Shown here: positions 44,382 to 52,900 of the stretch, in pieces
Layout of the letters: the number at the start of each line of letters is the position of its first letter
Position numbering within the stretch: the first letter of the stretch is position 1
Origin: Psychrobacter sp.
GTDB taxonomy: Bacteria; Pseudomonadota; Gammaproteobacteria; Pseudomonadales; Moraxellaceae
Length of the DNA: 54,017 nucleotides
Direction: 5' to 3'
Assembly (NCBI GenBank): GCA_018260445.1
Contig: JAGLBE010000019.1
Coordinates: 1 to 54,017 of the forward strand
Notes under the pieces: model-generated
Databases searched by the model: none
What the model saw: only the letters and a program-made list of their open reading frames with translations
Told to the model about the DNA's origin: nothing
Made by a program: the position numbers and the translations under genes

Positions 44382-45824
44382 ATGACTAACCTATTACTCA
44401 AACCGATGGTCTTGGCAGCACCGCGAGCCATCCAATCGATGCCACCTTATCAAAAAAAGCCATCCATTCACGCAAGCCAAGCCTCTCAATGTTTTCAGCA
44501 AAATCAGCGCCCACCTAAACCACCTGAGCCGCCTAGCCACCAAACCACCACCATCCATTTACCCCGCGGCAATCTTGCGTTAACCTATCAAACCAACAGT
44601 GATTACCAGTTGGATGACCTGCTAGGGTTTGCCCAACGTATCAATCCCAAACGAGCCTTTTTGTTTGTGTCCCAAGTGTTGGGGCGGCATATTCCGGTTG
44701 CGCCAAGCACCATGCGCCAAGCGTTTACCCAATTGGCAAATTTAGTGCCGAATCATTTGCCCCAGCCAATCGTGGTCGTGGGTATGGCAGAAACGGCGGT
44801 GGGGTTGTCGGCGGGCGTGCATCAAGCGCTGCAAAGCCGCTATCCACAAGCGTTGTTGCTTAATTCAACCCGTCATGCCCAACCGGATGCCACATTGCTG
44901 ACCACCTTTAGTGAAGATCACAGCCATGCCAGTACCCATCTTATTTATCAAAGCGATGATGCCGAGATACAGCAGCAGCTTGCGACGAGCAAAACCTTAA
45001 TCATGGTGGATGATGAGGCCTCAACCGGCAATACGTGTGTCAATGTGGTGAGTGCGCTGCGTGATGCCGGGCTTGAGCATTTGGAGCAGGTGCATTTAAC
45101 AACGTTGGTGGATTGGTCGTTAGGGCAGTCAGCTAAAAGGGTTAACGCTGCAGACATTGCTGATGACTCTATTAGTGGTCGTCTACAAGGCATTCACTTT
45201 CAACGCCATCACTTATTAGCAGGGGCTTGGCAATGGACGGATGCGCCCAATCCTGCGCCTATTAGCATGCCCAGTGTCGATACCACCGAAGCAGGTAGCC
45301 AGCCAATTCTAGCGACGGGAAACTGGGGACGCCAGCCCACCTTAGACAGTACCAAAGGCTTTGCTGCTTATTTAGCCCAATTTCAAAAATTATATTGCTC
45401 AAAATTTAGCCTAACCCAATGGCAAGAGGCCCCTTTGCCGCCACGCATATTGGTGCTCGGTAGTAATGAGTTTGTGTGGTTGCCGTTTTTGTTGGCGCAG
45501 TGGTTGGAAGAAAAGGGCTTAGAAAACAAGCGGTTAGAAAGCAAGAGGTTAGAAAGCAAGGGATTAGACACGCAAGCTGTAGATGCAGATACGCATCGTG
45601 TTATCCAGTTTAGTGCTTTAACCCGCTCGCCCATTGCCCTTGGCGGTGCCATTCAAACTCGGCTCAGTTTTAATGACAATTATGGTTTAGGTATGACCAA
45701 TTTTGCCTATAATGTTGAGCCTAATGATTGGGATTTAATCGTACTGTGTATCGAGACGCCAAGCGCCAGTGTGGATAGCCTATGGCAGGATTTAGACAAT
45801 GTGCTGGTGGTGAGTCCCCAATAA
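44382..45824 (+). CDS. Phosphoribosyltransferase with TRSP domain (Ter biosynthetic module)
   Basis: This 480-residue protein begins with a Gln/Pro-rich leader (~1-55), then a PRTase domain (~60-250). It has an N-terminal hood (LPRGNLALTYQTNSDYQLDD), VVVGMAETAVGLSAGV, and the PRPP-binding loop LIMVDDEASTGNT (207-218). From ~350 a TRSP domain follows: RILVLGSNEFVWLPFLLA and SALTRSPIALGGAI, with the TRSP tetrad at 414-417. A short Leu/Glu/Lys repeat (RLESK units) is inserted at ~380-395. This pairing is typical of the ter-linked nucleoside-like metabolite pathway, where it would attach a ribosyl phosphate. It is followed 33 bp later by a HAD gene. Confidence 0.93.
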   Translation: MTNLLLKPMVLAAPRAIQSMPPYQKKPSIHASQASQCFQQNQRPPKPPEPPSHQTTTIHLPRGNLALTYQTNSDYQLDDLLGFAQRINPKRAFLFVSQVLGRHIPVAPSTMRQAFTQLANLVPNHLPQPIVVVGMAETAVGLSAGVHQALQSRYPQALLLNSTRHAQPDATLLTTFSEDHSHASTHLIYQSDDAEIQQQLATSKTLIMVDDEASTGNTCVNVVSALRDAGLEHLEQVHLTTLVDWSLGQSAKRVNAADIADDSISGRLQGIHFQRHHLLAGAWQWTDAPNPAPISMPSVDTTEAGSQPILATGNWGRQPTLDSTKGFAAYLAQFQKLYCSKFSLTQWQEAPLPPRILVLGSNEFVWLPFLLAQWLEEKGLENKRLESKRLESKGLDTQAVDADTHRVIQFSALTRSPIALGGAIQTRLSFNDNYGLGMTNFAYNVEPNDWDLIVLCIETPSASVDSLWQDLDNVLVVSPQ

Positions 45825-45857
45825 CAGCAGATAAGGTTGCAAAACACTAATAAATGA

Positions 45858-46700
45858 ATGATGCATACTATGAGCACACCCTTTTTTCAGCCAAGCCCAA
45901 CCGTTATCAAACCTTATGCCCTAATGGATTTGGACGATACGTTATTTCAAACCCAGCGCAAAATAGAGTTATGGGATATGCCAACCGCCGCTGCAGATGG
46001 CTTGGTGTGCGCCTCGGTCAACAAACAAGGCGAACCCTTAAGCATGATGACAGCGCGCCAGCAAGCGCTGGTGAACTGGTTACTGGCCAGCACCGAGCTG
46101 ATTGCGGTGACCGCACGCGATACCCAAGAGATTAAACGGGTGACATTGCCGTTTAGCAGCTGGCAAGTACTCACTCATGGGGCGGTGATTGTGCAGCCCA
46201 ATGGCGGCGTATTATCGGCTTGGCAAACTAAAATGTTGGCAGTGCTTGAGCCATTACAAGATAAAATAAACACCCTAGCAGATAGGGTGCATGGTTATAA
46301 TCAAGCGCATGGCAACTTGCTAAAATTAACGCTGCATAGCGATGAGTTTCAGGTGCAAACAAAGACGCAGCAACGACACATATATTTAGCGCTAAAGCAC
46401 CGTCAAAAAGACCACCAAGCGCTGCAAGATTTTGCGCACTGGCTAATGGCTGAAGCGCCTAATTTGGCCCATGATTTTTATATCCATAGCAATGCCAATA
46501 ACTTGGCACTATTGCCACATGCTATTCATAAACGTCATGCGGTAAAATTTTTATTAGACCACTACTTAGACCCAGCTCGACCCAGTTTTGGCTTTGGCGA
46601 CAGCCTCGCCGATTTGCCGTTTTTGCAGCTATTAGATTGGTATGGCACCCCCAATCATGGGCAACTGCATGATAAAATCAGCTATAATCAACCTATTTAA
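45858..46700 (+). CDS. HAD-family phosphatase (Ter biosynthetic module)
   Basis: This 280-residue protein starts at one of several clustered ATGs (45858, 45861, 45870). HAD motif I is DLDDT (D24/D26/T28) within YALMDLDDTLFQT; motif II lies around LIAVTARD; motif IV is in FGFGDSLADLPFL. The cap region between is ~100 residues, as in type C2 HADs. In ter islands this enzyme is predicted to remove phosphate from the PRTase product. It is tightly placed between the two PRTase-type genes (33 bp before, 40 bp after), so co-transcription is likely. Confidence 0.92.
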   Translation: MMHTMSTPFFQPSPTVIKPYALMDLDDTLFQTQRKIELWDMPTAAADGLVCASVNKQGEPLSMMTARQQALVNWLLASTELIAVTARDTQEIKRVTLPFSSWQVLTHGAVIVQPNGGVLSAWQTKMLAVLEPLQDKINTLADRVHGYNQAHGNLLKLTLHSDEFQVQTKTQQRHIYLALKHRQKDHQALQDFAHWLMAEAPNLAHDFYIHSNANNLALLPHAIHKRHAVKFLLDHYLDPARPSFGFGDSLADLPFLQLLDWYGTPNHGQLHDKISYNQPI

Positions 46701-46740
46701 TCGGTGCGCTGGGCGCGCCCTACAGGCTGATACCAAGCCA

Positions 46741-48009
46741 ATGAATACGACGATGAATAAGGCAATGACCCCAAAAACTATTTCAGAAATCAACCCAGCA
46801 GCGACCCCAGCAGCAATCCTAGAAATCAGCCCGCATTCTGGCAGTTATTTGCCCAGCGATGTGACCTTGCTGCTAGATATTGTGACGAAAGCCAGCGTTA
46901 CCCATGTGCCGGTTGCCCAAAAAGAAGCGCTGATTCAGACGGGTCAGCAGCATTATTCAGATATGTTGACCTTGGAGCAGCCGCCCACGCCAACCCATGA
47001 ACACCTGTACCAACAGGCATTGCAGCAAGGAAAAAAGCGTACCGCAAGCGATATCCAAAAGTTAAGTGCCACGTTATGCCAGTTCTTTAAAGACAAGGTG
47101 CATGCAGATGCGCCGCTAATTTTAGTCAGCCTAGTGCGGGCAGGGTTGCCCATTGGCGTGTTGCTACAGCGTGCTTTAAGTGATAGCTCGTGCAAGACAA
47201 ATGCGACCTACCCTTTGCCCAGTCGCCATTATGGGGTGAGTATTATCCGTGACCGTGGCCTTGACCCAGTAGCGCTGCATAAAATTTTGCGCGCCCATCC
47301 AAACAGCCCAATTGTGTTTGTGGATGGCTGGACGGGCAAGGGGGCGATATATGGCGAATTGGTACGCAGTTTGGATAGATTCAATAACCGTGCCCACCCC
47401 AATTTTGCCAATATCTATCATCAAGGCGCAGGGGTTATTCCCCTGCTGACGTTGGCCGACCCGGCGGGCGTGGCCTGGCTATCCGCCAGTAGTGAGGACT
47501 GGTTAATCCCCTCAGGGCTGTTAGGTAGCACGGTATCTGGCCTCATTTCACGAACCTTGTTTTGTGAGCCCAGTCACGACCTGCAAGCAGGACTGCATCA
47601 AAGTGTGATGTATCATAATTTAGCTGGCTATGACCATAGCTTAGCGTTTGTCGATACCATTGATAGCGCTCGCCGCCAGCTTGGCTTAAGGGTAGATCAT
47701 CAGCTTAATCACGAGCCGTCAACCATATTACCCACTTATGCTGAACCTCGCTATCATACTCAATCCATCATCAGCATGCTTGCCGCTCGCTATCAGGTAA
47801 GCAACCCTAACCGTATCAAACCCACCATTGCCGAAGCCACTCGAGCGGTGATGCGCCGTGAGCCTGACAAAGTGTTATTAGCAACGTCCAATCACCCGGA
47901 CACCCAGCTATTGCGCCATTTGTGCGCCCAAAAGCAGGTGGCTATTGAGGTGGTGGGCGCTACTATTTTGCCGTATCAAGCGGTGACGATTATTAGCAAG
48001 CGAGCTTAA
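46741..48009 (+). CDS. StiP-family PRTase-like protein with PELOTA-type C-terminal domain
   Basis: This is 422 residues from the ATG at 46741; the open frame extends back into the HAD gene, but that part is not conserved-looking. The StiP domain (labelled cysteine protease StiP or a PRTase in different sources) shows SGSYLPSDVTLLL, KKRTASDIQKLSATLCQFF, ILVSLVRAGLPIGVLLQR, YGVSIIRDRGLD, VFVDGWTGKGAI (PRPP-type loop) and IPSGLLGSTVSGLISRT. The last ~90 residues (KPTIAEATRAVMRREPDKVL, AIEVVGATILPYQAVTII) fit a PELOTA RNA-binding-like fold. Such proteins accompany the TRSP-PRTase in ter clusters. Whether it is an active PRTase or a protease is unsettled. Confidence 0.9.
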   Translation: MNTTMNKAMTPKTISEINPAATPAAILEISPHSGSYLPSDVTLLLDIVTKASVTHVPVAQKEALIQTGQQHYSDMLTLEQPPTPTHEHLYQQALQQGKKRTASDIQKLSATLCQFFKDKVHADAPLILVSLVRAGLPIGVLLQRALSDSSCKTNATYPLPSRHYGVSIIRDRGLDPVALHKILRAHPNSPIVFVDGWTGKGAIYGELVRSLDRFNNRAHPNFANIYHQGAGVIPLLTLADPAGVAWLSASSEDWLIPSGLLGSTVSGLISRTLFCEPSHDLQAGLHQSVMYHNLAGYDHSLAFVDTIDSARRQLGLRVDHQLNHEPSTILPTYAEPRYHTQSIISMLAARYQVSNPNRIKPTIAEATRAVMRREPDKVLLATSNHPDTQLLRHLCAQKQVAIEVVGATILPYQAVTIISKRA

Positions 48010-48247
48010 GTAGGCTCAAGCGAATTTAAATGAGGCACTGACCTTAAATGTAGACACAATCTTTCTAAAAACCACTATAATTGTAAGCGCAAAATGACCC
48101 GCCCCAGAGTAATGCGTGCAAGGGTGATTGGTCAGCGTTACAGCGACAAAAAAATATCACCAACCCTGCAAAGGGCAAGCAATTAGCCCCTTAATTTAAA
48201 CGAGCCATCGTTATCCCAGCCAACCTTTTGCCAAGGGCAATAACCCT

Positions 48248-49333
48248 ATGAATGCCACCATCCTAGCCGAGTTACTATCGCCTGTGTATCCGCCATCTAT
48301 TGCCCCAGCAACTTGCAAGATAGGGGCGAGACCTGTAGCCTCTAATGAGTTTGTGCCAGCGGCGCAGACAATTACCCCTAGCGACAAAACCCTAAAGTCG
48401 ACCACGCTTCATCCCTATGCGCTTGGGGCAAGCTTATATATGCCAGCAACCCGTGGCGATATTTGGCAAGTGATTAGCCGGGCTAAACTGCCCACCCTAA
48501 ACACGGTTATTATTTGTTTAGAGGATGCGGTGAGTGAAGGCGATGTGACTTTTGCGTTAAATAATCTTGAGGTGTTATTAAAAACGTGGGCCGATGATGA
48601 GGGGTTATCACAAACGCCGTATCAATATAGTCAACGTCCTTTAGTCTTTATCCGGCCGCGCAATCCGCATATTTTATTGCAATTGACCACGATGCAACAT
48701 ATTGATTTGGTGGATGGGTTTGTGTTGCCCAAGGTGGATATGGACAGTTTATCCGCTTGGCGCATGGTATGTCAGCAGCTGCGCCTTGACAGTCTGTTAA
48801 TGCCTACTTTAGAAACAAAGCGCATGTTTGATACCCTGCACAATCAAGATCTGGTCACGGCGTTAGACCATGCCTTTGATGAGCGGGTATTTGCGCTGCG
48901 CATTGGTGGCAATGATTTATTTGCGTGCTTGCGCCAGCGTCGCCCTAACCATCAAACCATTTATGACACCACCATTGGCACCTTGATACATCAATTGCTG
49001 GGCACCTTTGCCGCACAGGGCTACTATCTCACTGCCCCCGTATTTGAATACTTTGACCGGACGGCATTGTTTATGCAAGAGCTGACCCAAGATGTGTCAC
49101 TCGGTTTGGTCGGTAAAACGGTGATTCATCCTAATCAAATCCCGTTGGTCAAACAGGCGTATTGTGTGCCCGAATCGACCCTAGCAGAAGCCAAAGCCAT
49201 TTTGGACAGCGAGGCCAAAGCGGTATTTAAGCACAATAATACGATGTTAGAACCTGCCACTCATCATGCTTGGGCTAGCGAAATCATCCAACGTGCGGCT
49301 GTGTTTGGGGTGTTGCAAAACAATTTGCTCTAA
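48248..49333 (+). CDS. HpcH/HpaI aldolase / citrate-lyase-beta-like C-C bond lyase
   Basis: This 361-residue protein starts at an ATG with AAGGGC upstream. After ~55 extra residues the TIM-barrel core begins: LGASLYMPATRGDIWQVI, TVIICLEDAVSEGDV (metal-binding Glu/Asp), LVFIRPRN, DGFVLPKVDMDSL, LLMPTLETKRMFDT, ALRIGGNDLFACL, and VGKTVIHPNQIPLVKQAY. The last stretch is characteristic of the CitE/HpcH family. The ter-linked members form a distinct branch that should cleave or form a C-C bond in the pathway metabolite. It is 238 bp after the StiP gene and closes the ter set before a weak terminator. Confidence 0.92.
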   Translation: MNATILAELLSPVYPPSIAPATCKIGARPVASNEFVPAAQTITPSDKTLKSTTLHPYALGASLYMPATRGDIWQVISRAKLPTLNTVIICLEDAVSEGDVTFALNNLEVLLKTWADDEGLSQTPYQYSQRPLVFIRPRNPHILLQLTTMQHIDLVDGFVLPKVDMDSLSAWRMVCQQLRLDSLLMPTLETKRMFDTLHNQDLVTALDHAFDERVFALRIGGNDLFACLRQRRPNHQTIYDTTIGTLIHQLLGTFAAQGYYLTAPVFEYFDRTALFMQELTQDVSLGLVGKTVIHPNQIPLVKQAYCVPESTLAEAKAILDSEAKAVFKHNNTMLEPATHHAWASEIIQRAAVFGVLQNNLL

Positions 49334-49377
49334 TAAAACGCTATTGGGCGTTACAAAAGGTAAAATACTAAAAAAAT

Positions 49378-49412
49378 AAAGGCGACTCTTTGTAACGAGA
49401 GGCGCTTTTTTT
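49378..49412 (+). terminator. Probable intrinsic terminator after the lyase gene
   Basis: An imperfect hairpin (AAAG, GC, CTC pairing with GAG, GC, CTTT; 49378-49409) is followed by T7. It is weaker than the other terminators in the window but sits ~45 bp after the stop codon. Confidence 0.5.
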
Positions 49413-49934
49413 ATAGAATTTTAGTTGGTGAATGCTGTTGCCTACAGTGCTTTATTATGTTTTAGGCCATAGTGTTCATACAATTGTCTATAATCATCAT
49501 CGTCTGTAAAAACAATGAATAATTACAGTAGGTTAATAGCGTTCAATCACTACATTCAGATACAAAATCGTTGTTCATGACGTTAAAATTTTTGGTAATT
49601 TATAGAGGAAGGGTGCGATAAGCGGTATAAAAAAGCGACCGCTGGTAACAATTTTGTCATATTTGTTTATATTTTATAAGTGTGACAACAAACTATAGCC
49701 ATTTGGTCGCGCTAAAGCAACATCCACCTTTGAGTTTAATAAGCACAGCGTCACTGATATGCCAAGCATCTTGGACATCAGTTAGGGCAGCGCTGTTGAG
49801 CGTTGTTAACAGGTTTGGGCATAGGGCAACTCGCGCCTAATCGCAGCATTGGCAAGATGGGGGTCAACCCAGTTAAAGCACAATGTTGCATCAACACTAA
49901 GTTTATCAAATAAGTTTACCAAAAAGGGCATATT
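49413..49934. other. ~520-bp intergenic region before the exoprotein gene
   Basis: No gene is seen, and no TpsB-type transporter is encoded here. TTGTCA (49654-49659) and TATAAG (49675-49680), 15 bp apart, are a weak promoter candidate. An inverted TTGTCA...TGACAA pair (49654 to ~49688) could be an operator. AAGGGC precedes the start codon. Confidence 0.4.
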
Positions 49935-52900
49935 ATGAATCATTATCAAGCATTTAAATTATCCGGCAAGGGCCGAATTGCCAGCGCCGTTAGCATGGCA
50001 TTGGTCTTGCCATTGGTGAGTGTGGGCGCACTTGCTGGCAACATTACCCCAACGGGCAGCACCAGCGTCAGCCAAGTTGGTAAAGTGGATGTGGTGAACA
50101 TAGCCAACCCCAATAGCAATGGCCTATCGCACAATCAATATAAAGACTTTAATGTTAGCGAAGCGGGTGCAGTGTTAAATAACTCAATGGTGGCGGGTCA
50201 ATCTCAATTGGCCGGCAATCTTGGCGCCAACAGTCACTTAACGGGTACCGCTAAAGTGATTCTTAACGAAGTGGTGAGCAAAAACCCATCGCTACTGTTA
50301 GGTCAGCAAGAAGTGTTTGGTATGGCAGCAGACTATGTGCTGGCTAACCCCAATGGCATTACGGGTAAAAATATTGGTTTTATCAATACCAATCGTGCTG
50401 CCTTAGTGGTTGGCACGCCCACAATTGCTGAAGCGCGTTTGGCAGGCTTTGCGGTGGGCGACCAGCAAAGCAAGACGTTGGCGTTAAGTGGGGCGGTGAA
50501 TGGCGATAAACGCTTAGATTTATTAGCGCCAAAAGTGGATATTAACGGGGCGATTACGGCTACCGATGCGATTAATGTGATTGCTGGGCGTAATCAAGTA
50601 GATTACGACAGTTTAGCGGTCAGCGGTTTAAAGGGTCATCAGCCGCACGTGACCTTAGATGGTCAAATTTTGGGTAGCATGCAATCTGGGCGTATCCGGT
50701 TGCACAATAGCGATACCGATGCCACTCTAACTGTGCAAGGCACGTTTGCCAGCAAGGGCGATTTTGAGGCCAAAGCCGATACCCTAAATGTGGTTGATAG
50801 TACTATTGGCAATCAAACTGGCGCGATTAACCTTACGGGTAATAAAGCGTTGACGATTGGCGGTAAGGTCAAAACCGAACATGTAGTGGCTAAAGCCAGC
50901 GAGCAGTTGCTCAAAGACGGTGTCAAGTTGACCCAATCAGGCTATCAAGACAGCGAAAAATTTGTCGGCTCGCAAGTGACTGGTGATAATATAAACCTAG
51001 CCGGTGGTGATATTCATATTGAGGGCAGTCAATTGGCTGCACATGCTATCGCAGCGACAGGGGATACGGTCAATATTGGCGGCGTTATCACCACCGATAC
51101 CAGCAGCAGCACTGCCCGTAACAGCAAAGGGTTGTGGTTTAACGAAAACGAAGCCTTGACGACGGCGCAGCAACATCATCAGGCTAGCTTAAACGCAACA
51201 GGTCAGCTGACACTGAACGCCGCCGCTGATTTAAACGTCACGGGTACGACGCTTCATGGCACCGATGTCGCGCTCACCGCGGGCAATCATTTAACCGCAG
51301 GGTCTGAAACTACCGAAAAAGCGACCAGTGCCATCAACCGTTATGCAAGACAAACCGTCGAACTAAAAACGGGCACGCATACTGTAGTCGATGCTAAACA
51401 AACAGGCTATCAAACTGTAATTAACGGTAATAACGTGAGTCTAAGCAGTGGGGGCACGCAGCGTTTAGAAGGGGTTGCCTTAGACGCGACTTCAGCGTCG
51501 CTGCACAGTGGCAAAGATTTATCTGTTACGAGTAGCCGTACCAGCAACCGTCAAACCGATGAAGAAGATTTTAAATACTGGGGCGGTATTGGTGGCGGCG
51601 AAACCCACATCAATAACAAAACCCAAACCGCATTAACAGGCAGCCAAATCAATGCGGACAACGTGACGTTAAGCAGTGATGCGGGTATCCATGTTATTGC
51701 CAGCCAAGTGGCGGCTACGAATGATGCGAATGTGACAGCCACAGGCGATGTCAATATCAGTCATGATTTTTCAACCAATCAGGACTATGTTGAAACCCGT
51801 CATGGCACTGCGTTTAATATTACCGATAAAAAACAAGCGACGGATAGCGTTGCTCAAACGACTGTCGGCGCTAAGGTATCGGCAGCCAATGTTGCGCTTG
51901 CCGGCGATAATATTGCGATTACGGGCAGTCAAGTTGCCGCCGCTAACCGTTTAAACGTTCAGGCGCAATCGGGATTGACAACCGATATTGCCAACGCAAC
52001 CGATATTGCGACAACACAAGGTTACGATTTGACCAGTGATGCTGCGGTGAAGGTAGATGTCGATTTTAAAAATGGTCTTGCTGGGGTAAAAGATAGCCTT
52101 AATATTGACGCCAGTGGGTCACTCAAAGGGGTGGATACGATTACCACCAAGGGTACAGGCAGCGCCGTAGGCAACACCTTAAGCGCCAAAAATGCCACCT
52201 TGAGTGGGCAAGCGGTGAGCCTAAAAGGCAGCACGATTAGCGCAAGTAACAACGCTGTGATTAGTGGTCATGATGTAACCACGGGCGCAGGTGAAGCCCT
52301 AACGGCAGTGGATAGTAAAGTGGTAAAAAGTACGGGTCCTGAAGCGTATGTACGTGGCGGCCTAAGCGGTATTGAAGTAGGTGTCAGCATCGGCACCGAC
52401 CAAGTGATTAACGAGCACAATGAATACGCAGCGCTCAATTCTGCTATTCATGCGGGCAATCAAGTTGATTTAGCCGCCAATGCGACGCTAAGCAACCAAG
52501 GCACGCGAATAACCGGCAATCAAGTTAACTTAGCCGCTAAAGATATCGTCAATAAGGCCGCTCATGACCGCCAAGTTGACCGTCAGGTTGTTGCTGGCGG
52601 TGATGCGGCATTGCAAGGCTTTTTAGGGGGCACACCGCTTATTGGCGGGGCAATCAGCCTAACCGGTCAAGGCGTTGGCGAAACCACAGAAGTTAAAACT
52701 GCCCATACCACAGCGATTGATGCTACCCATGGCGTTAACGTTGCAGCAGTTGACACCCTTGTCGATGCAGGAACCGCCATAAAAGCGAAGACAATCAACC
52801 TTAATGCCGATGATTATTTGGGTACAGCGGCTTACGATTCGACCATTACTACCACGCATAGCGGCAAAGGCAATGTGAAGGTTAGCGCCGGCACCAATGA

